This document shows, in pieces, positions 51,454-60,801 of a DNA stretch of 64,000 nt. Origin of the DNA: Alicyclobacillus shizuokensis NBRC 103103 (GTDB taxonomy: Bacteria > Bacillota > Bacilli > Alicyclobacillales > Alicyclobacillaceae); the NCBI RefSeq assembly GCF_001552255.1, contig NZ_BCQV01000014.1, positions 31,831 through 95,830 on the forward strand, in the 5' to 3' direction. Position 1 is the stretch's first letter; every line of letters starts with the position of its first letter. Under the pieces are notes generated by a model. The model searched no databases. It saw only the letters and a list, made by a program, of their open reading frames with translations, and was not told the DNA's origin. A program made the position numbers and the translations under genes.

Positions 51454-52848
51454 TTATACATTATACGCCTTCTCTTGAATGCACCTTGAATTGACAGCTA
51501 GACGGGCCGCAGTTCGCCCGCTGCGGACGGCACCTTCCAGACAGGCGGGCCAACCGGTATCCGTCCAATCTCCGGCCACCAGCAGCCCGGGAACCAATCC
51601 CTGGCAGGGAAACCGGTATTGACGGATGCCTGGCTCGGCCAGAAACGTGGCCTGCGTCTGCCAAACACAGACGGCCTGCAGGAGTCGGGCTGCGCCCGCT
51701 TCCGGGAACATCTGCCGCACTTGCTGATCCACTTGGCGCACGAGCTGTTGACGTGACTGCCCCAACAGGCTGCCAGCCGCGCTGATGGAGGCCGCCAACA
51801 ACCGCCCGTCCCATTCCGTAGTCCCAAGAAGCCGTCCACGGTTGAACACAAAAGGCGCTGTCTGGCCGGCCCAAGCCGCCACTTCCCCAGTCATGACAGG
51901 TCGATCATATAAAAGGTATACATTCACAATGGGGCTCCAGGGTACCGAAGCCAACCCGTGCAGTTCCGAAGAGCGAGCCAAATCGTGAATGAGCAAACGT
52001 GGGAGCACATCGTGCGGTACGGCGGCAATCACCGTCTGAGCCGCAACACGTTCCCCCGCCTTGGTCCGGACACCGACAACCGCTCCCCTTTCCAACTCAA
52101 CGCGTTCAATCGCTTCCCCCAAGTGGACGTGCACGCCGCGAGACCGGAGCACGCGGACGGCAGCTTCGGCCAAATCGCTCAACGGACATGCGAAATAGCC
52201 GAGACGCGCCGCGCGCCACCCGCTGACCACCCCCGTCCGCAGAGCCTGGACTGCCAAACCCGCGCTGACCTTGTCGCTTGAACCGTTCAGAACGGCGACT
52301 CCAATCAAGTCCCACAGCCTTTCAATGGCGCGGGTGGATTGCCCGTGCTCGGCCAGCCAGGATGCAAAGGACTGTCCGTCTATTCGCTCAGTGCTACCTG
52401 TCAGCACGGCCAGTGCGGCCCAGAGCGCGCGTGCCCGTTCAGCCGGGGAAAGATGGCCGTAACCCATGAGGGACTGCAATAGGTGCAGGGGTCCCGGCAA
52501 ACGCCGGCTCTTTAACGTCTGCCAGGCACCGGACGCGTAGACAGGAACGGACAACAGAGGTTGAAACCGTACGGCGTCCTCCTGTCCAATTTGGCGCAAA
52601 GCAGCCACGAACTCCGTGCAACAACCCAACAGCACATGCTGACCGTTGTCCAGACGCCAACCGGTAGTGGGATGAGTGAAGGAGAACGCGCGTCCCCCAG
52701 GATGCGAGCGCCGTTCGTACAGCCAAATCTCAGACGCCGGGCGGATCTCACTCAGTTCCAGAGCCGCCGCCAAGCCCGCCCAGCCGGCTCCCACAATGAC
52801 GACACGCCCCGCTGCTACCCGATTTGCTTCTGCCACAGGGCATCCCAT
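51454..52848 (-). CDS. hpnE: Hydroxysqualene dehydroxylase HpnE
   Basis: 464-residue flavin amine-oxidase-type protein: FAD-binding VVIVGAGWAGLAAALELSE, GGRAFSFTHPTTGWRLDNGQ and a C-terminal GLLVAGDWTDTGWPACLEGA. HpnE reduces hydroxysqualene to squalene, completing the HpnCDE route. The first codons overlap hpnD by 34 bases; a GTG four codons in is an alternative start. Last gene of the hopanoid operon. Confidence 0.92.
   Translation of the reverse strand: MGCPVAEANRVAAGRVVIVGAGWAGLAAALELSEIRPASEIWLYERRSHPGGRAFSFTHPTTGWRLDNGQHVLLGCCTEFVAALRQIGQEDAVRFQPLLSVPVYASGAWQTLKSRRLPGPLHLLQSLMGYGHLSPAERARALWAALAVLTGSTERIDGQSFASWLAEHGQSTRAIERLWDLIGVAVLNGSSDKVSAGLAVQALRTGVVSGWRAARLGYFACPLSDLAEAAVRVLRSRGVHVHLGEAIERVELERGAVVGVRTKAGERVAAQTVIAAVPHDVLPRLLIHDLARSSELHGLASVPWSPIVNVYLLYDRPVMTGEVAAWAGQTAPFVFNRGRLLGTTEWDGRLLAASISAAGSLLGQSRQQLVRQVDQQVRQMFPEAGAARLLQAVCVWQTQATFLAEPGIRQYRFPCQGLVPGLLVAGDWTDTGWPACLEGAVRSGRTAARLAVNSRCIQEKAYNV
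51460..51465 (-). promoter_or_regulatory. -10 element of htrA promoter
   Basis: TATAAT on the minus strand, about 62 bases before the HtrA start and overlapping the last codons of hpnE. It indicates that htrA has its own transcript and is not just the end of the hopanoid operon. The -35 is not clear. Confidence 0.45.
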
Positions 52849-53672
52849 ATCAAGTGAATCTTTTTCGATTTTGATAGACTGATTCGCTCGGTCAAGACAC
52901 TCTCTGGATGGGCTTCAATGGCCTTGAACAGTTCGAAGTACACCGCATAAATCATTTTCAGACACCGCCTGGAATCAGATTGAATCAATGGGAATAACTG
53001 CACAGCTTGGCGATAGTGTTCCCGTGCGCGTTCAAGCTGCCGCTGCATCAACTGGAGAAACGGCGGAGTTCTATGCCCCTTGCGGAGGTCATCTAAGGTG
53101 CACCCAACTTCCTCCATGTCTTGAGAGGGTATGTATATGCGGTTTCGCTCCATGTCCTCTTTTAAATCTCGCATGACATTGGTCAACTGCAGCGCGATGC
53201 CCATCTGATTGGCCAGATATGGCGCTTCTGCACCTGTGAAACCAAACACGTGAATGCACAACCGGCCGACCGATCCCGCTACGTATTCGCAGTACTGCTT
53301 CAGTTCGGCAAAGGTGGTGAACCGAACCGGTTTCAGATCCATGTGCATCCCGCGAAGCAGATCTTCAAACGGATCGATAGGGATGTGAAAGCGGCGGATA
53401 GTGTCCCCCAGAGCCTGCACGACCGGGTGATCGTCCTCCAGGTACGACGGTTGTGTGGCTCGGCGCAATAGGGCTTCCGCTTCCTCCAGACGCTTCATGG
53501 CCAGATCTCCGGAAAACTCATCCACCGCGTCGTCGCAGATTCGACTCCACGCGTAGATGGCGTGCATCGCCAGGCGTTTTGGCTGCGGCAGGAGCATCAT
53601 GCCGTAGTAAAAACTGCTGCCTCCTTGCTTGGTGATCTGGTGACACACCTTATACGCGTGCGACAGCTCCAT
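52815..53672 (-). CDS. hpnD: Presqualene diphosphate synthase HpnD
   Basis: 285 residues, head-to-head prenyl synthase. GGSSFYYGMMLLPQPKRLAM, the first Asp motif CDDAVDEF, VAGSVGRLCIHVFGF and the second Asp-rich motif LTNVMRDLKEDMERNRIYIP. It joins two farnesyl diphosphates to presqualene diphosphate. GGGAGGTGACG precedes the ATG. Distinguished from HpnC by the N-terminal GSSFYY motif. Confidence 0.92.
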   Translation of the reverse strand: MELSHAYKVCHQITKQGGSSFYYGMMLLPQPKRLAMHAIYAWSRICDDAVDEFSGDLAMKRLEEAEALLRRATQPSYLEDDHPVVQALGDTIRRFHIPIDPFEDLLRGMHMDLKPVRFTTFAELKQYCEYVAGSVGRLCIHVFGFTGAEAPYLANQMGIALQLTNVMRDLKEDMERNRIYIPSQDMEEVGCTLDDLRKGHRTPPFLQLMQRQLERAREHYRQAVQLFPLIQSDSRRCLKMIYAVYFELFKAIEAHPESVLTERISLSKSKKIHLIWDALWQKQIG

Positions 53673-53689
53673 GTTTCGTCACCTCCCGG

Positions 53690-54574
53690 TTAAGCCTGCG
53701 GCAGTGCAAACAGGGTGCGCACAGCAATGGAGACCTTCCCCAAACCGGACACGGTCGGCCGTTTAAGCATCGGATCGTACTCCTGGCGGGCCAGGGCGCG
53801 CAAAATCGCCTGACCGCCGAATCGGTACATGCGCAGCTGTAGGCGGAGGCGGGGGGATACCATCGCCTCCAATGCAGCCCCTTCGACAAACATCTGGGAA
53901 GCGCGTTCGGCCTGCATCTGAACACAGCGGCGCAGTGGCTCGCTTCCCCTTCCCGCTCGCAAGTCGCTCTCTGACCCACCACACGCAGCCAAGTCTCGCA
54001 GCGGCAGGTAGATACGCCCCTGCGGCGCGTCCCGGCCCAGGTCCTGCAGATGATTCGCCACCTGCAGAGCCGAGCACGTCTTGTCCGACAAACGTTGGCG
54101 GAGAGAGTCCGTAAACCCAAACAATGCCAGCACCAGACGCCCGACTGGGTTTGCCGAATAGCGACAGTACTCCATCAGATCCTCCCAGGTCTGACAAGGC
54201 TGCTGCTGTTGATCCCGACGATTGGCTTCCAATAAATCCAAGAAGGGCTCTATCGGCAGTGAAAACTGCGTAATGGTCCGCTGTAAGGCTTGAAAGACGA
54301 AATGAGTCGGTCGACCGCCGTAGCACGCCCGCAGCTGGCGCTCCCAGGCAGCCAGCGCCGCGAGGCGATCGCCTGGGTATTCGTCACCCAGGTCGTCCAC
54401 CCCTCGGCAGAAAGCGTATACGGCCCAGAAATGCGGTCGCAAGGGCTTGGGTACAAACAAGGACACCACGGAAAAATTTTCATAATGGCGGTGGACAACC
54501 TGCTTACACAGAGCGAAAGCGGCATCCTCGTCGCTGGCCAAACCTGCGTCCGGATCGACAACGAGCTGGGTCAT
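53690..54574 (-). CDS. hpnC: Hydroxysqualene synthase HpnC
   Basis: 294 residues, paralogue of HpnD: HYENFSVVSLFVPKPLRPHF and FCRGVDDLGDEY, then SANPVGRLVLALFGF and QVANHLQDLGRDAPQGRIYL. The HYENF opening is typical of HpnC, which turns presqualene diphosphate to hydroxysqualene. ATGs at 54580 and 54574 both fit the site GGGAG; the second has the better spacing. The gene starts at the shc stop. Confidence 0.92.
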   Translation of the reverse strand: MTQLVVDPDAGLASDEDAAFALCKQVVHRHYENFSVVSLFVPKPLRPHFWAVYAFCRGVDDLGDEYPGDRLAALAAWERQLRACYGGRPTHFVFQALQRTITQFSLPIEPFLDLLEANRRDQQQQPCQTWEDLMEYCRYSANPVGRLVLALFGFTDSLRQRLSDKTCSALQVANHLQDLGRDAPQGRIYLPLRDLAACGGSESDLRAGRGSEPLRRCVQMQAERASQMFVEGAALEAMVSPRLRLQLRMYRFGGQAILRALARQEYDPMLKRPTVSGLGKVSIAVRTLFALPQA

Positions 54575-54579
54575 CGCCA

Positions 54580-56457
54580 TCACTCTCCCGCCAGCACAAC
54601 CTGCCGATAGCGACCCAAGGCCAACAGTGGAAAGATGTCACGATACATCTCGTATCCGATGTAAAAGTCCCGTGGAAAGCCCGTGCCGGTGTATTGATGC
54701 TCGTTCCAGCGCCCGTCCGGACGCTGGCTTCGAAGTAAATAGTCCACACCGCGCTGGACGCACTCTTGTTGCGCCCAGCCCCCGGCGATGAGCGCCATCA
54801 ATGCCCAGGCGGTCTGGGACGGGGTGCTCTCGCCCACGCCGGCAAACCGCTCGTCCTCGTAAGAGCGGCAATCTTCTCCCCAGCCGCCGTCCTCGTTCTG
54901 GTGCGCAGCGAGCCAATGCAACGACTTCTGCACCCAGTCCTCTCGCACATCGATTCCGACTGCAGCCAACGCTGGCACCACCGCCCCGGTGCCGTAGACA
55001 TAATTCACGCCCCAGCGCCCGAACCAAGGTCCCGATGCGGACTGCTGCTGGCGGAGATAGCTTACTGCCCGCTGAATCACATCCCACGCGTCGTCGTAGC
55101 CGAAGCTCCCGAAGCACTCAAGGACGTGGGCGGTCACATCTTCGCTCGGCGGATCTATCACTTCACCGAAGTCGCAAAACGGAATTCGGTTGACCAGTGT
55201 GCGCGTGTTATCCGCGTCAAAGGCGCCCCATCCTCCGTTTTTGCTCTGCATCGCGACGAGCCAGCGAAAACCGGCGGTCATCGCTTTGCGACGCGTGGCT
55301 TCATCGGGAAGGCGAAGGCTGTTCAGTGCCTGCACAACAATCGCCGTATCGTCGACATCCGGGTAGTTGTCGTTGCAGAACTCAAACGCCCATCCGCCCG
55401 GCTTCGCACGCGGACGCTTCACCTGCCAATCCCCACCGGCGAAGATCTGTTTCGCACACAACCATTCCCCCGCCTGTATGAGTGCGGGATGATCCGCCTG
55501 GACCCCAGCAGCGCGCAGAGCCAGGACACTCAATCCCGTATCCCAAACCGGAGAAACGCATGCTTGGAACCACCACGTATCTCCTTCGTCCACTGCAAAG
55601 TTGTCCAGTGCCCGCCAGCCCTTTTCGAACGCCGGGTGCTGGCGCTGACCGAGAACGTCCAGCGCTAACAGCGAATAAAACCAAGGCGGTTGAATGCCAC
55701 CCCAGTTTCCATCGGCCTCCTGATGCTCAATAACCCACTGCAAGGCCCGAGATTCCGCCGACGAACGCAACGGATGCCAAGGAAAACGACGATACACTTT
55801 GAGCGCTCTGTCCAGCGCCGCAAACACACCCCCGTCTCCAGTCGGCGGCGTTCCATTCGTGTGTAATTCCGGAACCCTCGCCCCGCCCGGGAGTGGGTAA
55901 ACGGGCCTGCGGTTCATCACGATGGACAAAGCGACAACGGTAGCCCGCGCCCAACTGGCGAAGTCATAGATATTCAGCGGCATCCATTTCGGAAGGTACA
56001 TGATTTCAGGCGGAATTTCCGGCAGTTGGGCCCACTCATATTCCCCAACCAAGGCCAACCAGAGACGCGTGAACACCCGTGTGGCCTCAATGCCGCCACC
56101 GTTCTGGATGAACGCACAGGCCTTTTGCATACGCGGGTCGTCCGCCGAAACGCCCATCAATTTCAACGCCACATAGGCTTCCACCGTCGCGTTCAGATCC
56201 GGGGGACCTCCTGGATAAATGGACCATGTTCCCTCTTCACTCTGCTGTTGAAACAGATAGGCAGCTATTTTTTGCTCTCTCTCAGCCTGGCGTCGATCCA
56301 AGCAATGGCACAGGAGGACGTACTCGGCCTCCATACAGACATTGGAGAACAAACGCCCCCACCAGTAGCCTTCCGCATGTTGACGTTCTAGAAGAGACTC
56401 GACGGCGGCTTCAATGCCCGCCTCCAAGCGAGTGGTTGTGGCTTTGGGCAAGCTCAC
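54580..56457 (-). CDS. shc: Squalene-hopene cyclase
   Basis: 625 residues. The protonating motif is DVDDTA (Asp367, Asp369, Asp370), equivalent to DxDDTA of Alicyclobacillus acidocaldarius SHC. QW repeats recur (for example QSEEGTWSIYPGG, QEADGNWGGIQPP, QSKNGGWGAFDAD, QNEDGGWGEDCRS, QRPDGRWNEHQYT). It folds squalene to hopene and hopanol, lipids that order the membrane. Length and motif order are those of the family. The start overlaps the hpnA stop (four bases). Confidence 0.95.
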   Translation of the reverse strand: MSLPKATTTRLEAGIEAAVESLLERQHAEGYWWGRLFSNVCMEAEYVLLCHCLDRRQAEREQKIAAYLFQQQSEEGTWSIYPGGPPDLNATVEAYVALKLMGVSADDPRMQKACAFIQNGGGIEATRVFTRLWLALVGEYEWAQLPEIPPEIMYLPKWMPLNIYDFASWARATVVALSIVMNRRPVYPLPGGARVPELHTNGTPPTGDGGVFAALDRALKVYRRFPWHPLRSSAESRALQWVIEHQEADGNWGGIQPPWFYSLLALDVLGQRQHPAFEKGWRALDNFAVDEGDTWWFQACVSPVWDTGLSVLALRAAGVQADHPALIQAGEWLCAKQIFAGGDWQVKRPRAKPGGWAFEFCNDNYPDVDDTAIVVQALNSLRLPDEATRRKAMTAGFRWLVAMQSKNGGWGAFDADNTRTLVNRIPFCDFGEVIDPPSEDVTAHVLECFGSFGYDDAWDVIQRAVSYLRQQQSASGPWFGRWGVNYVYGTGAVVPALAAVGIDVREDWVQKSLHWLAAHQNEDGGWGEDCRSYEDERFAGVGESTPSQTAWALMALIAGGWAQQECVQRGVDYLLRSQRPDGRWNEHQYTGTGFPRDFYIGYEMYRDIFPLLALGRYRQVVLAGE

Positions 56458-57461
56458 GCTCTCCTCCTCCTTTCTCGCTTCTCTGGATACTCTCGCTGAA
56501 ACCAGGCCACCGCTCGGGCCAGCGCCGCATCTACGGCCGAAGGCGAAAATCCCAACTCCCGGCGGGCTTTTTCAGCGGAAAAGTACATCGGTGTGCGGGC
56601 GAGTTTGACCCCATCCACGGGGATACGAGGCCCCCGTCCCGTGACGGGTGTGACTATCCACTCGTCCACCGCTGCAGCGACATAGGCCAACCAGAGCGGC
56701 ACGCGCAGACGCGGAACGGGCCGACCCGCAAGCTGGGCGGTGCGGGCCACCAGGTCTCGAAAGTGCATGTTGTCTCCTCCAAGTATGTACCGCTGCCCCT
56801 GTTGTCCCCGCTCCAGCGCCAGTAGGTGTCCCTCGGCCACATCCTCCACCGCAACCACGTTTAACCCCGTGTCGGCGTACCCGGGCATTCTCCCCTGGAC
56901 GATGTCCAAAATGATTTTTCCGGTCGGCGTAGGTTTCACGTCCCCGGGTCCTACGGGCGTGGACGGGTTGACAACCACAGCGTCCAAACCGCGCTCACAC
57001 GCCTGCAACACCACCTGCTCGGCAAGGATTTTGCTCTTCTTGTAGTCACTCTCTACCTCGTCGGGATTGGCAAATCTCCGCTCGTCCGCAGGCTCACCCC
57101 CGGATGACAGTGCGACAGTGGCGGTGCTGCTGGTGTAGACCACGCGCTCCACCCGTGCGCGCTCGCAGGTCTCCAGCAACCGTCGTGTTCCCTCCACGTT
57201 GACCTGATACATGAGAGGCCCGTCTCGGCGATTCAACGAGTAGAGAGCCGCCACGTGAAACACAGTCTCGCAACCATGAATGTGTTCCAGACCTTCCCCG
57301 GTCGCCAAATCGCCAGGAACCAGTTCCACGTCGAGCGACGACAACCGCGAGACAGCCTCGGGATTCCGCACCAAAGCCCGCACCTGCCAGCCATGTTGAC
57401 GCAAGACGCGCGCCACATGGTAGCCGATGAAACCGCTGGCGCCTGTTACAAATGCTCGCAC
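56454..57461 (-). CDS. hpnA: Hopanoid-associated sugar epimerase HpnA
   Basis: 335 residues, extended SDR: FVTGASGFIGYHVARVL, VFHVAALYSL, TSSTATVAL, the YKKSK catalytic Tyr-x3-Lys and NPSTPVGPGDVKPTPTGKII. HpnA is a marker of hopanoid clusters, its substrate still unproven. A GTG at 57461 lies inside the end of hpnG (16-base overlap); the frame is open far upstream but is hpnG in another frame. Confidence 0.88.
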   Translation of the reverse strand: MRAFVTGASGFIGYHVARVLRQHGWQVRALVRNPEAVSRLSSLDVELVPGDLATGEGLEHIHGCETVFHVAALYSLNRRDGPLMYQVNVEGTRRLLETCERARVERVVYTSSTATVALSSGGEPADERRFANPDEVESDYKKSKILAEQVVLQACERGLDAVVVNPSTPVGPGDVKPTPTGKIILDIVQGRMPGYADTGLNVVAVEDVAEGHLLALERGQQGQRYILGGDNMHFRDLVARTAQLAGRPVPRLRVPLWLAYVAAAVDEWIVTPVTGRGPRIPVDGVKLARTPMYFSAEKARRELGFSPSAVDAALARAVAWFQREYPEKRERRRRA

Positions 57462-58129
57462 AACACGCACCTGCCTATTTCTGCTAACCGCCGACGCGCG
57501 GCCATCGCCCGCGCAGGCAACCACGCCGCGGCTGCCCAGGTCGAGGGATGCGCCCAATGCGGCAGCGCGCGATTTGCGACATCCAGTACAACCCGCACAG
57601 CCGTAAACGGGATCCCGGCCTCCGTCGCAGCCACACACCAAGCGTAGCTCTCTTGATCCACCCACTGTGCGCCGGTTGCTTCGTACAGTTCCCTCTTGCG
57701 CTCTGGCGTGGCAGCCATACTCCGGACAGACACCATGCGCCCGCACATATTCAACCCCGAAATGGGATGTGCCCGCAGTGCCCGCTGCGCATCCTCGCTC
57801 AGCAGGAATTCCGGTACAACGACCTGTCCGAACCGTGTCTCCGGAGCCAGCCCACCACATACCCCGGTGCCGATTATCCAGCCAGGCTGATGGCGTTCGA
57901 TAGCTGCGCGTGCACCGCTCAGTCCGCGCTCCGGACCCATGCCCGTACGGACCACCGTAACGTGATGCTGCGACTGTGCCGCCGCCTGGGAAAATGCTCG
58001 CTCCTCAAACCGCGTCGCCGCCAGCACCAAGACGCGGCTCGGCAGTGAATCCGCAGTCCCCCATTCATCGTGAGGGAGGTCGGCCACCCCTGACGGGTGG
58101 CCGTTCCCTCGCAAAGGTAGCAAACTCAT
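57446..58129 (-). CDS. hpnG: Adenosylhopane nucleosidase HpnG-type phosphorylase
   Basis: 227 residues with a purine nucleoside phosphorylase fold: VLVLAATRFEERAFSQAAA, GWIIGTGVCGGLAPETRFGQ, VDQESYAWCVAATEAGIPFT and AVRVVLDVANRALP. In other bacteria HpnG removes adenine from adenosylhopane. The ATG at 58129 overlaps the hpnH stop by four bases. Confidence 0.85.
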   Translation of the reverse strand: MSLLPLRGNGHPSGVADLPHDEWGTADSLPSRVLVLAATRFEERAFSQAAAQSQHHVTVVRTGMGPERGLSGARAAIERHQPGWIIGTGVCGGLAPETRFGQVVVPEFLLSEDAQRALRAHPISGLNMCGRMVSVRSMAATPERKRELYEATGAQWVDQESYAWCVAATEAGIPFTAVRVVLDVANRALPHWAHPSTWAAAAWLPARAMAARRRLAEIGRCVLCEHL

Positions 58130-59136
58130 GACGCAAACATCCAACGAATGACGCGCCACGTATCCATCGGTGACATGGCCTTGACCGCCGACGCCTCATA
58201 ACCGCTGTGCATCATGCAACTGGCGCAGCGAGGATTCTCCCCGTATCCAAATTCCTCCCAATTCGTTTGCTCCATCAGTTCGTTGAACGTTTCGTAGTGG
58301 GCGTCCGTCAACAAATAGCACGGACCCTTCCATCCCTTGGGATCGCGCGTCGGGTTCCCCCACGGAGTGCACTTCAATGTCTTCTTCCCGGTCAAGAAGT
58401 CGAAGAAAATGGGCGTATTGTAGTAGCGGACCTTGGGCCCTGCAGCCTCCAGGATTTCTCGGACAGCTTGCTGTGCTTCCCTGCGGTGGAAGAAAATCCC
58501 ACTGTTGGCCGGGTTCACTTCCTCATACGTAAAGGCCGGCGACACAATGCAATTATCCACGCCCAACTCTGTCAGTTCCCGCAACAGATTGCCGATGGCT
58601 CGGGTGTCAGCCCCTTTGTACAGGGTTGTGTTGGTGGCTACTCGAAAACCTCGCTCCTTGGCCGCCTTGATGCCCTTGATGACAATGTCAAATACGCCCT
58701 TGCGCTCCACCATCTTGTCGTGATGCTCCCGCGGTCCGTCCAAGTGAAAGACAAAAGTGAAACGCGGATTGGGTTGCAGTTTGTCAAGAACGCGGCCGAG
58801 CAGAATGCCGTTGGTGCAAAGCAGGGTGAGCTTGCCCCGTTCCAAAATACCATTTACAATATCGACGATTTCGGGGTGCACAAGGGGCTCCCCACCGGCT
58901 ATCGAAACAGCCGGCGCACCACATTCGTCAACCGCCGCCAGGCACTCGTCCTTGTTCAGCCGCATTTTCAGGATCTCTTCGCTTTGGCGGATCTTTCCGC
59001 ATCCGGTGCAGGTGAGATTGCACATCTCCGTAGGCTCTAACATCAACACCATCGGGAATCGACGCTTGCCTTTCAGCGTTTGTCCCAGCACATACCTGGC
59101 CATATCGATGGTCAGGCCGAGAGGTTGCCTTGCCAT
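58126..59136 (-). CDS. hpnH: Adenosyl-hopene transferase HpnH (radical SAM)
   Basis: 336 residues. The cluster motif is CNLTCTGC (Cys39, Cys43, Cys46); then SIAGGEPLVHPEI, FVFHLDGPREHHDKMV and a C-terminal set of cysteines (LKCTPWG, KGPCYLL, RCASCMMHSGYE). HpnH adds the 5'-deoxyadenosyl group to diploptene, the first step to extended hopanoids. GAGGCG precedes the ATG at 59136; an earlier frame start at 59190 lacks a site. Confidence 0.93.
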   Translation of the reverse strand: MARQPLGLTIDMARYVLGQTLKGKRRFPMVLMLEPTEMCNLTCTGCGKIRQSEEILKMRLNKDECLAAVDECGAPAVSIAGGEPLVHPEIVDIVNGILERGKLTLLCTNGILLGRVLDKLQPNPRFTFVFHLDGPREHHDKMVERKGVFDIVIKGIKAAKERGFRVATNTTLYKGADTRAIGNLLRELTELGVDNCIVSPAFTYEEVNPANSGIFFHRREAQQAVREILEAAGPKVRYYNTPIFFDFLTGKKTLKCTPWGNPTRDPKGWKGPCYLLTDAHYETFNELMEQTNWEEFGYGENPRCASCMMHSGYEASAVKAMSPMDTWRVIRWMFAS

Positions 59137-59212
59137 CGTGCCATTCGCCTCACTTCTGACTGGTTTTTGCTTCGGACAAGTCGGCCACAAAACCTATAAA
59201 CCTTCAAACCCG

Positions 59213-60370
59213 TTATGATTCTTGAATAAGTCCTCGACGGGCCAAGCGGACAGCAAAATCCGCGAATCCGCGGGCCTCCAACCACTCCCGCAGGCGTCCG
59301 GTCACGACCACCGGCCGAGAGCGCATATCCTGCCACGTGCGAGACCCAGTGAGTATTAACAGGGTCCGCAGGCTCCAATGCAGTTCTTCCACGTAGTGGT
59401 CAACGGCATCCAGAGCAGTGAGTTCGTCGGCTCCGGACACACGGCGTAAGAATTCACCCGCAATCCCGACCGCACAGGCGCCAATCGCCATCGATTTCGC
59501 GATATCATGAGCGTTGCGGATGCCTCCGGAGGACACCACATCGACTTGGTCTCCAACCGCCCCCACCACCTCACAGAGGCTGGCCGCCGTGGTCAATCCC
59601 CATTGATGCCACGAGGCTGCCAACTGCCACCCACGCCGATGAGCCTCAACAGCCATGAAATTCGTTCCGCCTACTCCTCCTACATCAATCCCAGCCACTC
59701 CAAGTTGGACAAATCGCCGCGCCTGTTCGGCGGCGATTCCTTGCCCCACCTCCTTTGCAATGACCGGTACATCCACCTCTGCCACGACCTGCGCCAAGGC
59801 CTCCTGAGCTCCATAAAAATCCCGATCTCCCTCAGCCATGAACAGCTCTTGCGCCACGTTCCAGTGCACCTGCAAGAGATTGGCGCCCACCAGCTCCACC
59901 GCTCGCTGCGCGTCCGCAGCGGTGCACCCCATCCCCACATTGGCGATAACCACACCGTCAGGATTGACCTCGCGGATCACCTCATAGGTGTAGGCCATGT
60001 CCGGATCGCGCAAAGCGCTGGTTTCCGATCCGACAGCCATCGCCAGATGGTGTTTCTTTGCTACCATGGCCAGACGCCGATTCACTTCGTACGACTCAGG
60101 CGCTCCCCCGGTCATGGCATTGATGACAATCGGCGAAGCCAGCGCCACGCCACACAGTTGCGTATGAAGACTCACTTCGTCCCATGCCAGTTCTGGCATG
60201 CAATCAGGAATCAGATGCACATCTTCCAACCAAGTCGTCGAATAGGCGTTGTCCCCAATCTCCCGCACAGCCGCTAGGTGTTCGGCCTTTCGCCGTCGAC
60301 GATCCGCCCGAAGCTCCGGAGCGTTCCCCCCCACGTTGTCTACCCGCTCCTTCCCTGATGTGATAGCCAC
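59213..60370 (-). CDS. fni: Isopentenyl-diphosphate isomerase type II
   Basis: 385 residues, FMN-dependent: VINAMTGGAPESYEVNRRLA, MAVGSETSAL, VIANVGMGC, VIAKEVGQGI, GVGGTNFMAVE and VSSGGIRNAHDIAKSMAIGA. It interconverts IPP and DMAPP to supply farnesyl diphosphate. It starts with GTG at 60370; AGAGGGG lies upstream. First gene of the hopanoid operon, directly ahead of hpnH. Confidence 0.92.
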   Translation of the reverse strand: MAITSGKERVDNVGGNAPELRADRRRRKAEHLAAVREIGDNAYSTTWLEDVHLIPDCMPELAWDEVSLHTQLCGVALASPIVINAMTGGAPESYEVNRRLAMVAKKHHLAMAVGSETSALRDPDMAYTYEVIREVNPDGVVIANVGMGCTAADAQRAVELVGANLLQVHWNVAQELFMAEGDRDFYGAQEALAQVVAEVDVPVIAKEVGQGIAAEQARRFVQLGVAGIDVGGVGGTNFMAVEAHRRGWQLAASWHQWGLTTAASLCEVVGAVGDQVDVVSSGGIRNAHDIAKSMAIGACAVGIAGEFLRRVSGADELTALDAVDHYVEELHWSLRTLLILTGSRTWQDMRSRPVVVTGRLREWLEARGFADFAVRLARRGLIQES

Positions 60371-60801
60371 TCATAAAGGTCCCCTCTGTTTAGGCGGCGT
60401 ATTTATCTATCATCGGATTGGACACTGTCGCTCGGCCCATCTACGAATTCGACCGATGGGCGCAACTATGTACAGAGAGGAGTGGCGGTGGGATCAACAT
60501 GCCAGAAATTCTGCTGGCGTCCAGCAAACTCGAACAGCGATGCGGATGGGGCAGCGGTTCGAAAAGGGTGCATTAGCGTAGGTCATCATCTCGTTTCTCC
60601 GTAGATTCAGCGGACTCCTCAAGTCATCCAACAGTCACTACCGCGAAAAGACGAGACATCCCAATCATGATGAAGCCTGCATCGCACAGCCTGGGACGCG
60701 CACAGACGCGCAGGCGTTCTCGAGAACAGAATTATAGCATAACAAGGTGGAAAAGTCCCAAGTCGCCATCCGTATTTTGGCATCGCACCTCGCTTGCAGC
60801 C
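60371..60801. other. 430-base intergenic stretch with candidate fni promoter
   Basis: No gene is supported. On the minus strand TGCTATAAT (60731-60739) is an extended -10 element facing fni; transcription from it would give a leader of about 360 bases before the fni GTG. A weak TTGGGA lies 19 bases upstream of it. The rest shows no convincing frame or motif. Confidence 0.5.
60731..60739 (-). promoter_or_regulatory. Extended -10 element upstream of the hopanoid operon
   Basis: TGCTATAAT on the minus strand, in the gap between the methyltransferase gene and fni. It may drive the eight-gene hopanoid operon. Confidence 0.45.
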
